Part shown: positions 1-8,803 of the stretch, in pieces | How the letters are laid out: each line of letters opens with the position of its first letter | Position numbering within the stretch: position 1 is the stretch's first letter | Assembly: GCF_014199205.1 (NCBI RefSeq) | Contig: NZ_JACIJD010000005.1 | Span: 1-64,000 of the forward strand | Reading direction: 5' to 3' | DNA length: 64,000 bases | Source: Muricoccus pecuniae | GTDB lineage: Bacteria > Pseudomonadota > Alphaproteobacteria > Acetobacterales > Acetobacteraceae | Made by a program: the position numbers and the translations under genes | The notes under the pieces: model-generated | What the model saw: the letters and a program-made list of their open reading frames with translations, nothing else | Told to the model about the DNA's origin: nothing | Databases searched by the model: none

Positions 1-2
1 GC

Positions 3-287
3 GATTCGTGGCCCGTGAGATCTTTGGCTATCTCTGCCGTTCGCCCGGACCAGCTCAACCAACGCTATCTGCCACTTGACCGCTATAGGAGCATCAACGC
101 CCCCATGGAAAGCTTCTTCGGCAGCCTCAAGACCGAACTGATGGAGGACGGGACCTTCGACACCCGACAGACTGCCAGGTCTGCTCTCTTCGCCCTCATC
201 GAAGGCTTCTACAACCGACAGCAGCTCCACTCGGCTATCGGCTACAAAGCCCCTACCGAAATAGAACAACTCGCCGCGGCCGCGTAG
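3..287 (+). pseudogene. IS3-family transposase (OrfB), C-terminal fragment
   Basis: The reading frame enters from the left edge and ends at 287. Its last 60 or so residues contain NAPMESFFGSLKTEL, then an FYNRQQLHSAIGY block: the C-terminal end of the IS3 OrfB rve integrase core, including the final catalytic Glu region. The stretch before it (YLPLDRYRSI) does not resemble the residues that normally precede NAPMESFF, so the copy is either degenerate or cut by the window edge. No terminal inverted repeat was recognised downstream. It is a remnant or the end of an element lying mostly outside the window. Confidence 0.75.
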
Positions 288-437
288 GCCGTAACCCGTG
301 TCCACTCAAACAGGGGAAGGTCACACCGCACCTTCGCGCGAGACGCACTCACAGCCCGGCCATACGCCTCGACAGCAGCTTCCGCATCGTGGGAAGAATC
401 ACGTCTGGCGAGACGAGCGGGACAACCGGGGCGCGAC

Positions 438-881
438 ATGCAGTTCGACCATATCGGCGTGGTAGTGAAGACCCTTCGGCACGGGCGGACCATGCTCGGC
501 CCGGCGCTGCAGATCACGGAGTGGACTCGCGAGTGGGAGGATCCGGTGAACAAGGTCTTCGTCCAGTTCGGCTACGACCGCTCCGGCGTCTGCTACGAGC
601 TGATCGCGCCGCTGGGGGAGGGGAGCCCCGTGGCGCTCGCGCTGAAGACGAAGTCCCGGCTGCTGAACCACGTGGCCTACCTCGTGGAGGACCTCGCCGC
701 CGAGGGCGAGCGGATGCGCGAGAGCCGCTGCTTCCCGATCGCCGAGCCGTCCCCGGCCATCGCCTATGGCGGGCGCAACATCCAGTTCTTCATGAGCCCG
801 GCCAACATCATCATCGAGCTGATCGAGGCCGCCGGGCACAGGCACGAGATCCTGCCGGCCGAGGAGCCCGCCACCGCCTGA
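438..881 (+). CDS. VOC-superfamily (glyoxalase-like) protein
   Basis: This 147-residue protein has the two half-modules of the vicinal oxygen chelate fold. It begins MQFDHIGVVV, a first-strand metal-ligand His motif. NHVAYLVEDL near residue 75 starts the second module, and IQFFMSPANIIIELIEA near 115 carries the closing Glu ligand motif. Single-domain relatives include methylmalonyl-CoA epimerase and glyoxalase/bleomycin-resistance-type proteins; its substrate cannot be assigned. It stands alone between an IS remnant and the leftward phaZ gene. The start is the ATG that opens the conserved FDHIG strand. Confidence 0.8.
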   Translation: MQFDHIGVVVKTLRHGRTMLGPALQITEWTREWEDPVNKVFVQFGYDRSGVCYELIAPLGEGSPVALALKTKSRLLNHVAYLVEDLAAEGERMRESRCFPIAEPSPAIAYGGRNIQFFMSPANIIIELIEAAGHRHEILPAEEPATA

Positions 882-896
882 GCGGGGGCCGCGGCC

Positions 897-2126
897 CTAG
901 CTGTTCGCCTCGATCATGGCGCGGACCTTCGGATAGACCTCGCCCGCCCAGCGGCGCCCGCTGAACACGCCGTAATGCCCCACCCCGGTCTGGAGGTGGT
1001 GGTGGCGGTTGGCGAGCGGGATGTTCGGGCAGAGGTCGAGGGCGGCCATGGTCTGGCCGATCGAGCAGATATCGTCCCGCTCCCCCTCCACCGTCATCAG
1101 CGCGGTGCGCCGGATGGCCTCCGGCCGCACCTGGCGGCCCCGGTGCATCAGCTCGCCCCGGGGGAGGTCGTGGTCCTGGAAGATGCGCTGCACGGTCTGG
1201 ATGTAGTAATCGGCCGGCAGGTCCATCACCGCGAAATACTCGTCGTAGAAGCGGCGATGGGCCTCCGCGGCCTCCAGGTTGCCGGCGACGAGATTGTCGA
1301 AATGGGTGCGGTGCGCCTTCATGTGCCGGTCCATGTTCATGGACATGAAGGCCTGGAGCTGCACCGCCCCGGGATAGACGCGGCGCCCGGCGCCGGCGTA
1401 GCGGGCGGGCACGGTGCCGATGAGGTTGCGCTCGAACCAGTCGATCGGCTTGGACTGGGCCAGTTCGTTCACCGCGGTCGGGCTCACCCGCGTGTCGATG
1501 GGCCCGGCCATCAGCGTCATGCTGGCGGGGGTCGCGCGGTTCCGGTCCTCGGCCATGAGGGCGACGGCGGCCAGCGTCGCGGGCGCCGGCTGGCAGACGG
1601 CGAGCACGTGGCTCCCCGGCCCCATCACCTCCAGGAACTGGATGATGTGGTCCGTGAAGTCGTCGAAGCCGAAATTGCCGGCCGAGAGCGGGACGTCCCG
1701 GGCGTTGATCCAGTCCGTGATGTAGACGTCGTGGTCCGGCAGCAGCACCTCCACCGTGCCGCGCAGCAGGGTGGAGAAGTGGCCGGACATCGGCGCCACC
1801 ACGAGGATGCGCGGCTGCTGGACGGGCGTGTCCTTGGCGAAGCGCAGCAACGTGCCGAAGGGGGTGGAGTGGATCACCTCCTCCGTCACCTCCACCTCGC
1901 GGTTCCCCACGCTGACGGTGGTGAAGCCGTAATCGGGGCGGGCATGGGTGGTGCGGGAATTGGCGATGAGGTCGAAGGTCGCGCCCATCCGCCGGAAGAA
2001 GGGGGCGGCGAAGGGCATCGCGGCCGTCATCGGTTCCCACTGGCGGAGGATGCGGCCCGCGCTCTCGGCGAAGGCCCGGGCGGGGAACTGTGCGTCCTGC
2101 TGCGCCTGCCAGAGCTGGTAAATCAT
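897..2126 (-). CDS. phaZ: Intracellular polyhydroxyalkanoate (PHB) depolymerase
   Basis: A 409-residue intracellular PHB depolymerase, the usual family length, starting MIYQLWQAQQ. The N-terminal region is followed by an alpha/beta-hydrolase core with a lipase-box-like AVCQPAP at residues 175-181; Cys178 is the expected nucleophile, as in Ralstonia PhaZ1. The C-terminal PHB_depo_C region has a His-rich segment near residue 380 (HHHLQTGVGHYGVFSG) holding the presumed catalytic His. It mobilises stored PHB granules to 3-hydroxybutyrate oligomers in the cytoplasm. The frame stays open far upstream, but homology begins at this ATG. It diverges from the GST gene across a 255-bp gap. No PHA synthase is in the window. 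Confidence 0.93.
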   Translation of the reverse strand: MIYQLWQAQQDAQFPARAFAESAGRILRQWEPMTAAMPFAAPFFRRMGATFDLIANSRTTHARPDYGFTTVSVGNREVEVTEEVIHSTPFGTLLRFAKDTPVQQPRILVVAPMSGHFSTLLRGTVEVLLPDHDVYITDWINARDVPLSAGNFGFDDFTDHIIQFLEVMGPGSHVLAVCQPAPATLAAVALMAEDRNRATPASMTLMAGPIDTRVSPTAVNELAQSKPIDWFERNLIGTVPARYAGAGRRVYPGAVQLQAFMSMNMDRHMKAHRTHFDNLVAGNLEAAEAHRRFYDEYFAVMDLPADYYIQTVQRIFQDHDLPRGELMHRGRQVRPEAIRRTALMTVEGERDDICSIGQTMAALDLCPNIPLANRHHHLQTGVGHYGVFSGRRWAGEVYPKVRAMIEANS

Positions 2127-2274
2127 GCCGTCCGGGACGCGAGGAGCAGGTGCATGAGCTCTGAACGGCCCGATGGGTTTGCCGGTTCGATCACGAAACC
2201 GATAGTGGGTACTCGGGGGGGCTGGGTCAACGGGCAGAACGCCCGCGCGCGGGAAACTGTGCCGGTTGTAACCT

Positions 2275-2288
2275 TTGCGCCAGCGCAA
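2275..2288. promoter_or_regulatory. Inverted repeat between phaZ and GST
   Basis: TTGCGC-CA-GCGCAA is a perfect 6-bp inverted repeat with a 2-nt centre, in the gap between divergent phaZ and the GST gene. Its position suits an operator. PHA-responsive regulators such as PhaR use TGC/GCA-type dyads, but assignment to PhaR is only a guess. Confidence 0.3.
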
Positions 2289-2381
2289 GGCCGTGCTGGA
2301 ACGGTTCTGGCAAGGCATCCGGGAAGCGACGGCGCCCCCAGGGTCGCAACAGATGCCGGCGCGGGCAGGAAAGAGGACGCG

Positions 2382-3047
2382 ATGGATCGGGCCAGGCTTG
2401 TCATCAGCAGCCGCAACTACTCCTCCTGGTCCCTCCGGGGCTTCCTCCTGGCCCGCCTGGCCGGGCTGGACTTCGTGGTGGAGCCCGTGGACCTGGACGA
2501 CCCGGCGGCGCGGGCGGAGCTTCTCCTCCAGGCCTCCTCGATCCGCATCCCCTGCCTGTTCCATGACGGGCTGCGGATCTGGGACACCATGGCCATCGCC
2601 GAGCACCTGAACGAGATCCGCCCGGAGGCCGGGATGCTGCCGGCGGACCGGGAGGCGCGGGCGCGCTGCCGCTCCATCTCGGGGGAGATGCATTCGGGCT
2701 TCCACGCCCTTCGCGCCTCCCTGCCGATGAACCTGCGCGCCCACCGGCCGGGCTTCCGCGTCTGGTCCGGGCCGCGGGCCGATATCGACCGGATCCTCTT
2801 CATCTGGGAGCGCTGCCTCGGGCGCTGGGGCGGGCCCTGGCTCTTCGGCGAGCGGCCCTGCGTGGCGGATGCCATGTACGCCCCGGTCGTGACGCGCTTC
2901 CTCACCTATGACGTGAAGCTGATCGGCGGCTGCGCGGCCTACGCGCAAAGGGTGATGGAATGGGCACCCATGGCCGAGTGGGTGGCGGCCGCCCAGGAGG
3001 AGCCGGAGCCGCCGATCCACGAGCTGGAGGTCGAGGCTGAGTTCTAG
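2382..3047 (+). CDS. Glutathione S-transferase family protein
   Basis: A 221-residue cytosolic GST. The N-terminal thioredoxin-like domain begins LVISSRNYSSWSLRG, where the Ser/Tyr cluster supplies the glutathione-activating hydroxyl. It continues through SIRIPCLFHDGLRIWDTMAI, with the cis-Pro and the gamma-glutamyl-binding Asp region. A helical C-terminal domain follows. The ATG is preceded by a GAAAGAGGA Shine-Dalgarno, which fixes the start although the frame is open much further upstream. It probably conjugates or reduces electrophiles or peroxides; the substrate is unknown. It is transcribed divergently from phaZ. Confidence 0.88.
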   Translation: MDRARLVISSRNYSSWSLRGFLLARLAGLDFVVEPVDLDDPAARAELLLQASSIRIPCLFHDGLRIWDTMAIAEHLNEIRPEAGMLPADREARARCRSISGEMHSGFHALRASLPMNLRAHRPGFRVWSGPRADIDRILFIWERCLGRWGGPWLFGERPCVADAMYAPVVTRFLTYDVKLIGGCAAYAQRVMEWAPMAEWVAAAQEEPEPPIHELEVEAEF

Positions 3048-3118
3048 CGGAGACGCCGCCGCCGGGCGGCCAGGCCCGGCGACATCCTAGGCAGTGGCTC
3101 CCGCCCGGGGACGCCCCC

Positions 3119-4105
3119 TCAGTCCAGCTTCGCCCCGGCCGCCTGCACCACCGCCTTCCACTTGGCGTTCTCGGCGGCGATGTAGCGGTCGAACTCGGCG
3201 GGGCCGAGGGGGCGGGGGTTGCTGCCGATCTCGCGCAGCTTCTCGGCCACGGCGGGCTCGGCCAGCAGCCCCGTCACCGTGGAGGCGAGCTTCTCGATCA
3301 CCGGGCGGGGCGTGCGCGCGGGGGCCTGGAAGCCGAACCAGGCCACGGCCTCGAAGCCCTCCACCCCGGATTCGGCGACCGTCGGCACCTCGGGCAGGGA
3401 GAACCAGCGCTGGCCGGAGGTCACGGCGAGGCAGCGCATCCGCCCCTCCTTCAGATGGGGCAGGTAGCCCGGCAGGTTGTCCACCGCCACGTCCACCCGC
3501 CCGCCCAGGATGTCCGGGATGACCTGGGAGGTGCCGCGATAGGGGATGTGCGTCAGGTTCACCCCGGCGCGGGACTTCAGGAACTCCCCGCAGAGATGGC
3601 CGGAGGTGCCATTGCCGGGGGTGCCGTAGTTCAGCTCGCCCGGCCGCGCCTTCGCCGCCGCCAGCAGGTCCCCCAGCGTGCGGAGCGGCGAATTGGCCGC
3701 GACCACGATCCCGTTCGCCACCTCGTTGACGAGGGCGACGCTCGCCAGGTCCCTGGTGGGATCATAGGGCAGGCGGGAATAGAGGAACTGGTTGATGCTC
3801 GCCGTGCCGATCGTGCAGGTGAGCAGGGTGTAGCCGTCCGGCTCCGCCTTCGCGACGGCGTCGCTGCCGAGGTTGCCGCCGGCGCCCGGGCGGTTGTCGA
3901 TCACCACGGGCTGGCCGAGCAGCGCCGCCATGCGCTCCCCCGCCACCCGCGCCGTCAGGTCCGTCGCCCCGCCCGCGGGGAAGGGGACGATCATGCGGAT
4001 CGGCCGGCTGGGCCAGGGCGCGCCCTGCGCCCTGACAGCGGCGGGCGCGGCGAGGGCGGGCAGGGCGAGCAGCGCCGAGCGGCGATTGAGGGGGAAGGAA
4101 CTCAT
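3119..4105 (-). CDS. Tripartite tricarboxylate transporter substrate-binding protein (Bug family), downstream copy
   Basis: A 328-residue periplasmic binding protein of the Bug/TctC family. A twin-arginine-type signal (NRRSALLALPALAAPAAVRAQ) precedes the mature start WPSRPIRMIVPFPAGGATD. Family hallmarks follow: VIDNRPGAGGNLGSDAVAKA near 70 and DVAVDNLPGYLPHLKEGR near 210. Bug proteins capture carboxylates for TctAB permeases or act in sensing; no TctA or TctB lies nearby. Its start is 5 nt past the stop of the upstream paralogue, and its GGAG Shine-Dalgarno overlaps that stop, implying coupled translation. Confidence 0.9.
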   Translation of the reverse strand: MSSFPLNRRSALLALPALAAPAAVRAQGAPWPSRPIRMIVPFPAGGATDLTARVAGERMAALLGQPVVIDNRPGAGGNLGSDAVAKAEPDGYTLLTCTIGTASINQFLYSRLPYDPTRDLASVALVNEVANGIVVAANSPLRTLGDLLAAAKARPGELNYGTPGNGTSGHLCGEFLKSRAGVNLTHIPYRGTSQVIPDILGGRVDVAVDNLPGYLPHLKEGRMRCLAVTSGQRWFSLPEVPTVAESGVEGFEAVAWFGFQAPARTPRPVIEKLASTVTGLLAEPAVAEKLREIGSNPRPLGPAEFDRYIAAENAKWKAVVQAAGAKLD

Positions 4106-4110
4106 CTTTT

Positions 4111-5133
4111 CTACTCCACGCTCGCGCCGGACTTGCGCACCACCTCGCCCCACCGCGCGATCTCGGAGCGGACGAAGGCGGTGAAGGCGGCGGGGTTGGT
4201 GCCGCCATCCGGCGTCAGGCCGGGCTTCATGCCGCCGAGATCGGCGAGCCGCGCCCAGGTGGCGGGCTCCTTCACGATCGCGTCGATCTCGGCCCCCAGC
4301 CGCTCGACGATCGGGCGCGGCGTGCGGGCGGGCGCCTGGATGCCGAACCAGCCGGTGGCCTCCACCCCGGGCAGGCCGGCCTCGGCGGTCGTCGGGACAT
4401 CGGGCAGGGCAGGGGTGCGCTCGCGGGTCGTGACGGCCAGCGCCCGCAGGCGCCCGTCCCGGATATGACCGATGGCGGAGGGCAGGTTGTCCACCGCCAC
4501 CTCCACCCGGCCCGCCATCACCTCGGCCATCATCGGCCCGGCGCCGCGAAAGGGCACATGGGCCATGGAGATGCCCGCCTCCATCTTCAGCAGCTCCCCC
4601 GTGACATGGAGGGAGGTGCCGGCGCCCGACGAGCCGATGTTCAGCCGGTTCGGATTCGCGCGCGCATAGGCCACCAGCTCGCCCAGCGTCCGCACGGGCA
4701 GGGAGTTGGTGACGAAGATCACGTTGGGCACGCGGATCAGCAGCCCGACCTCGGCCAGGTCCTCCGGCCGGTAGGGCATGCGGTCGCCGTAGAGGGTGTA
4801 GTTGATCGCCCCGCTGGAGATCGTCTGCATCAGCAGCGTGTAGCCATCGGGCTCGGCCTTCGCGACGACGTCCGAGCCGATATTGCCGCCCGCGCCGGCG
4901 CGGTTCTCGACCGTGAAGGGCTGGCCCATCCGCGACTGGAGCCGCTCGGCCAGGATGCGGGCCGCGACATCCGTGGTCCCGGCCGGGGCGAAGGGCACGA
5001 CGAGGCGGACGGGGCGCGCGGGATAGCCCCCCGCTCCCTGGCCTCCTCCCTGGGCCCATCCGGGCCGGGGCAGCAGGGCGAGCGCGGGCGCGGCGAGGGC
5101 GGCGCGGCGGGAGAGGGTCACTCGGCGGGCCAT
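4111..5133 (-). CDS. Tripartite tricarboxylate transporter substrate-binding protein (Bug family), upstream copy
   Basis: A 340-residue Bug-family binding protein, paralogous to the gene just downstream. It has a signal peptide (LSRRAALAAPALALLPRPGWAQ) and then YPARPVRLVVPFAPAGTTD, VENRAGAGGNIGSDVVAKAEPDG and VEVAVDNLPSAIGHIRDGR. Two ATGs lie 6 nt apart; GGAGG is 9 nt from the second (chosen) and only 3 nt from the first. The pair looks like a tandem duplication with divergence, so the ligands may differ. A repeat-bearing 257-bp gap separates it from the divergent ABC exporter. Confidence 0.9.
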   Translation of the reverse strand: MARRVTLSRRAALAAPALALLPRPGWAQGGGQGAGGYPARPVRLVVPFAPAGTTDVAARILAERLQSRMGQPFTVENRAGAGGNIGSDVVAKAEPDGYTLLMQTISSGAINYTLYGDRMPYRPEDLAEVGLLIRVPNVIFVTNSLPVRTLGELVAYARANPNRLNIGSSGAGTSLHVTGELLKMEAGISMAHVPFRGAGPMMAEVMAGRVEVAVDNLPSAIGHIRDGRLRALAVTTRERTPALPDVPTTAEAGLPGVEATGWFGIQAPARTPRPIVERLGAEIDAIVKEPATWARLADLGGMKPGLTPDGGTNPAAFTAFVRSEIARWGEVVRKSGASVE

Positions 5134-5218
5134 GGGCATCTTCCTCCGGCGGGCGGGCGGGGTTCCATGCCCCTTTCCTGAGTCGCCGCCCCTTTCGCTA
5201 GACGTGCCGCGCCCGCCC

Positions 5219-5300
5219 CGCCCTTGCAAGGGCCGCGCGCCCCACGCCCGCAAGGGCCGCGCGACCCGCCCTTGCACCTGCCCTTGCAAGGGCCGCGCGA
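5219..5300. repeat. Clustered CCCTTGCAAGGG-CCGCGCG repeats
   Basis: Two copies of the palindrome CCCTTGCAAGGG (5221-5232 and 5281-5292) are each followed by CCGCGCG. Between them lie a partial copy (CCCGCAAGGGCCGCGCG, 5246-5262) and a half copy (CGCCCTTGCA, 5267-5276). The array fills the divergent intergenic region between the Bug operon and the ABC exporter. It may be a REP-like element or a set of operators. Confidence 0.7.
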
Positions 5301-5390
5301 AGGGTGTGCCCTCTCCTGCATCCTCGCCCGCCATTGAGGCGTTGCGGGTGCAGGCAGGTCAGGTCGCGGAAATTGGGGGATCGGAACAGC

Positions 5391-7172
5391 ATGGGCTTTC
5401 TTCAGACCTATGCGCGCGTGCTCGGGGTTCTGGCGCCCGACAAATGGGTGGCCATCGGCCTGTCCCTCGCCGCCCTCGCGCTGGCGGGGCTCCAGTTCCT
5501 GGAGCCCGTGCTCTTCGGCCGGGTGGTGGACGTGCTCTCGGGCGCGGACCGCCGGGCGGAGAGCGAGGTCTGGGCACAGGCCATCGCCCTCCTCGTCGTC
5601 TGGGGGGCGGTGGGGCTGACGGGGATCGCGGCCAATGTCGCGGTCTCCCTCCTGGCGGACCGCATGGCGCACCGGAACCGGCTGACCGTCATGCACCGCT
5701 ATTTCCAGCACGTCCTGGCCATGCCGCTCTCCTTCCACGGGGACACGGCCTCGGGGCGGCTGATGAAGATCATGCTGGTGGGGACGGACCATCTCTTCGG
5801 CATCTGGCTCTCCTTCTTTCGGGAGCACCTGGTCACCTTCATCACCGTCATCGTCCTGCTGCCGCTGACCTTCCTGATGAACTGGCGGCTGGCGCTGGTG
5901 CTGCTGGTCCTCGTGGTCGTGTTCTGCGCCGTCGCGGCTTTCGTGGTCAGCCGCACGCAGGAGGCCCAGGACCGGGTCGAGAACTACCAGAGCCAGCTTG
6001 CCGGCAGCGCGCAGGACGCGCTGTCCAACGTGATCGTCGTGCAGTCCTTCACCCGCCTCTCCTCCGAGGCGAAGCTCTTCGGGGACATCATCCGGCAAGT
6101 GCTGGACCACCAGTTCCCCGTGCTGAACTGGTGGGCGGTGGTTTCCGTCCTCACGCGCTCGGCGAGCACGATCAGCGTCATCACCATCTTCATGCTCGGC
6201 ACCTGGCTGCACATGGAGGGCATGGCCACGGTGGGCGAGATCGTCTCCTTCATGGGCTTCGCCACCATGCTCATCGGCCGGCTGGAGAGCGCGGTGGGCT
6301 TCGTCTCGGGCCTGCTGATGCGGGTGCCCGGGCTGCGCGAGGTGTTCAGCGTGCTCGACGCCCGCAGCTCCGTGCCGGAAAACCCGAACGCGATCGACCT
6401 TCCCCGCGTGAGCGGCGCCGTGCGCTTCGAGGGGGTCGCCTTCGGCTATCCCGGCGGCGGGCGCATCCTGAACGACGTGAGCTTCGAGGCCGCGCCGGGC
6501 CGGACGGTCGCGCTGGTCGGCCAGACGGGCGCGGGCAAGTCCACCGCCATGTCCCTGCTCCAGCGGCTCTGGGATCCCATCGAGGGCCGCATCACCATCG
6601 ACGGGCACGACATCCGCGATATCTCGCTGGAGAGCCTGCGGCGCAATGTCGGCGTGGTGTTCCAGGACGCCATGCTGTTCAACCGCACGATCCGGGAGAA
6701 CCTCCTCGTCGGCCGCCCCGAGGCGACGCAGGAGCAGCTCGAGCAGGCCTGCCGCATGGCCGAGGCGCACGACTTCATCACCCGCCAGCCCCAGGGCTAC
6801 GACACGATGGTGGGCGAGCGCGGTACCACCCTCTCGGGCGGGCAGAAGCAGCGCCTCTCCATCGCCCGCGCCCTGCTGAAGGACCCGCCCATCCTCATCC
6901 TGGACGAGGCGACGAGCGCGCTCGACGCCGCGACCGAGGCGCGGGTGCAGAAGGCGCTGAAGGTGCTGATGGAGGGGCGCACCACCTTCATCATCGCCCA
7001 CCGCCTCTCGACCATCCGCGACGCCGACGAGATCCTCGTCTTCGAGCAGGGCCGGATCGCCGAGCGCGGGAGCTTCGAGGAGCTGGTGGAGCTGGGCGGG
7101 CGCTTCGCCGATCTGGTCCGCACCCAGCTCTCGGGCGCGGAGGCGAAGAAGGCGGCCCCGGTCGCGGCCTGA
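5391..7172 (+). CDS. ndvA: Glucan exporter-type ABC transporter, fused permease/ATPase (NdvA/ChvA-like)
   Basis: A 593-residue half-transporter with an N-terminal six-helix membrane domain (about 20-310) and a C-terminal ATPase. Walker A GQTGAGKST is near 377, the signature LSGGQKQR near 481, Walker B ILILDEATSALD near 500 and the H-loop IIAHRLST near 535. The opening LQTYARVLGVLAP and the overall length match NdvA/ChvA, which export cyclic beta-1,2-glucan to the periplasm as homodimers. No glucan synthase (NdvB) is in the window, so the substrate is inferred from family only. The ATG begins the conserved N-terminus. Confidence 0.85.
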   Translation: MGFLQTYARVLGVLAPDKWVAIGLSLAALALAGLQFLEPVLFGRVVDVLSGADRRAESEVWAQAIALLVVWGAVGLTGIAANVAVSLLADRMAHRNRLTVMHRYFQHVLAMPLSFHGDTASGRLMKIMLVGTDHLFGIWLSFFREHLVTFITVIVLLPLTFLMNWRLALVLLVLVVVFCAVAAFVVSRTQEAQDRVENYQSQLAGSAQDALSNVIVVQSFTRLSSEAKLFGDIIRQVLDHQFPVLNWWAVVSVLTRSASTISVITIFMLGTWLHMEGMATVGEIVSFMGFATMLIGRLESAVGFVSGLLMRVPGLREVFSVLDARSSVPENPNAIDLPRVSGAVRFEGVAFGYPGGGRILNDVSFEAAPGRTVALVGQTGAGKSTAMSLLQRLWDPIEGRITIDGHDIRDISLESLRRNVGVVFQDAMLFNRTIRENLLVGRPEATQEQLEQACRMAEAHDFITRQPQGYDTMVGERGTTLSGGQKQRLSIARALLKDPPILILDEATSALDAATEARVQKALKVLMEGRTTFIIAHRLSTIRDADEILVFEQGRIAERGSFEELVELGGRFADLVRTQLSGAEAKKAAPVAA

Positions 7173-7286
7173 GGCGCCGCGTGAGGCGCGGGGTCTTCAC
7201 CGGGCCGTGAGGGGTGCTGTTTCCGCTTGTATCCGCCCCCCTCCGGCCTGCCACCATCGTGCAACCGGAAGGCGAGGAGGTGGGCC

Positions 7287-7718
7287 ATGACGGTCTCGGC
7301 GATCCTGAGGAACAAGGGGTCGGAGGTGGTGAGCGTCACCCCCGGCATGGGCCTGGGCGAGGTGGCGCGCGTCCTCGTGCAGCACCGAATCGGCGCCGCC
7401 CTCGTGCGCGAGGGGGACGACCAGCCCGTCGGCATCATCTCCGAGCGCGACATCGTCCGCGTCTTCGCGCGGGAGGACGGGCAGACGGACAGGCTGACGG
7501 CCGCGGAGGCGATGACCCGCGTGCTCTACACCGTCACCCCCGAGACGCCGATCGAGCGGGCGCTGGAGATGATGACGGACCGGCGCGTGCGGCACCTCCC
7601 CGTGCTCGCGGAGGGCAAGCTCTGCGGCATGGTCTCGATCGGGGACCTGGTGAAGGCGCGGATCGAGGCGGCGGTGGGCGAGGCCGCCGCGCTGCGGGAC
7701 TACGTGGCGGCGGGTTAG
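7287..7718 (+). CDS. Tandem CBS-domain protein
   Basis: A 143-residue protein made of two CBS domains (about 10-65 and 77-135) with no catalytic partner. [10 protein letters not shown] and [13 protein letters not shown] are the typical CBS end motifs. Stand-alone CBS pairs bind adenine nucleotides and act as energy or redox sensors. GGAGG lies 7 nt before the chosen ATG, which excludes an in-frame ATG 60 nt upstream. The gene follows the ABC exporter by 114 nt. Confidence 0.9.
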   Translation: MTVSAILRNKGSEVVSVTPGMGLGEVARVLVQHRIGAALVREGDDQPVGIISERDIVRVFAREDGQTDRLTAAEAMTRVLYTVTPETPIERALEMMTDRRVRHLPVLAEGKLCGMVSIGDLVKARIEAAVGEAAALRDYVAAG

Positions 7719-7878
7719 GGCGGTCCCTCCCGGACGGACACCTCCGTCCCGGGCGGACCCTTCGGCGCCGGCTCCGGCCTGCCGCTTCCCAGGGGGGGCT
7801 GGCCGTGCGGCGCCCTTGGTGGCAAGGGCTTGCCCGCGCGCGGGGTGTCTCCCGCGCCCGACAGCCCACAGGTCCGCC

Positions 7879-8754
7879 ATGTCCCACGCCGCCGCCCGGC
7901 CCGAGCACGTCCTCACCCTGTCCTGCCCGAACCGCCCGGGCATCGTGGCGGCGGTGGCCACCTGCATCTTCGAGCACGGCGGCAACATCCGCGAGGCCCA
8001 GCAGTACGACGACGTGGAGAGCCGCCGCTTCTTCGCGCGCATCACCCTGAACCACCCGGAGGACCGGCTGGACCTGCCCGCGCTGCGTGCCGGGCTGGAG
8101 GCGGTGGCCGCGCGCTTCTCCATGCAGTGGATGCTGCGGGACCGCGCCGAGCGCCGGCGGGTGGTCGTCCTCGTTTCCAAGTTTGACCACTGCCTCGCCG
8201 ACATCCTCTACCGCTGGCGGCTGGGCGAGCTGCCGATGGATCTCGCCGGCATCGTCTCCAACCATCCCCGCGAGACCTACCAGCACCTCGACTTCGGCGA
8301 TGTCCCCTTCCACCACCTCCCCGTGACGCGGCAGACGAAGCTGGAGCAGGAGGCCGAGGTCTGGCGGGTGATCCGGGAATCCGGGGCCGAGCTGGTGATC
8401 CTCGCCCGCTACATGCAGATCCTGTCGGACGGGCTGGCGGCGAAGCTGGCGGGGCGCTGCATCAACATCCACCACTCCTTCCTGCCGGGCTTCAAGGGCG
8501 CGCGCCCCTACCACCAGGCCCATGCGCGCGGGGTGAAGCTGATCGGCGCCACCGCCCATTTCGTGACGGCGGACCTGGATGAAGGGCCGATCATCGAGCA
8601 GGACGTGGAGCGCATCTCCCACAACGACACGCCGGACGACCTCATCCGCCAGGGCCGCGACATCGAGCGCCGCGTCCTCTCCCGCGCGCTGCTCTGGCAG
8701 CTGGAGGACCGGGTGCTGCTGAACGGTGCGCGGACGGTGGTGTTCCGGGACTGA
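7879..8754 (+). CDS. purU: Formyltetrahydrofolate deformylase
   Basis: A 291-residue PurU, which hydrolyses 10-formyl-THF to formate and THF and balances the one-carbon pool. Residues 8-85 form an ACT domain ([16 protein letters not shown]). The formyltransferase-fold domain carries [20 protein letters not shown], with the catalytic Asn and His, and the Asp in [13 protein letters not shown]. The ATG is the first consistent with the ACT strand; the frame is open upstream but GC-rich and unconserved. It converges on the cytochrome c gene, with a hairpin between. Confidence 0.95.
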   Translation: MSHAAARPEHVLTLSCPNRPGIVAAVATCIFEHGGNIREAQQYDDVESRRFFARITLNHPEDRLDLPALRAGLEAVAARFSMQWMLRDRAERRRVVVLVSKFDHCLADILYRWRLGELPMDLAGIVSNHPRETYQHLDFGDVPFHHLPVTRQTKLEQEAEVWRVIRESGAELVILARYMQILSDGLAAKLAGRCINIHHSFLPGFKGARPYHQAHARGVKLIGATAHFVTADLDEGPIIEQDVERISHNDTPDDLIRQGRDIERRVLSRALLWQLEDRVLLNGARTVVFRD

Positions 8755-8773
8755 CCGGGGCGCCTTGGCGGCC

Positions 8774-8796
8774 GGAGGCCCGGCGGACGGGCCTCC
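8774..8796. terminator. Hairpin between convergent purU and cytochrome c genes
   Basis: GGAGGCCCG and CGGGCCTCC form a perfect 9-bp stem with a 5-nt loop, 20 nt after the purU stop. Only a short CTTT follows on the + strand, so it may act as a weak bidirectional terminator or RNA-stabilising hairpin. Confidence 0.5.
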
Positions 8797-8803
8797 AGGG
8801 CCT

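Noticed and set aside
975-2381. A + strand frame continuous with the GST gene
   Set aside because: It is antisense to phaZ. GST homology and the Shine-Dalgarno begin only at 2382.
2127-3020. Upstream extension of the phaZ frame on the - strand
   Set aside because: Antisense to GST and without similarity to PhaZ N-termini; the family starts at MIYQLW-type sequence.
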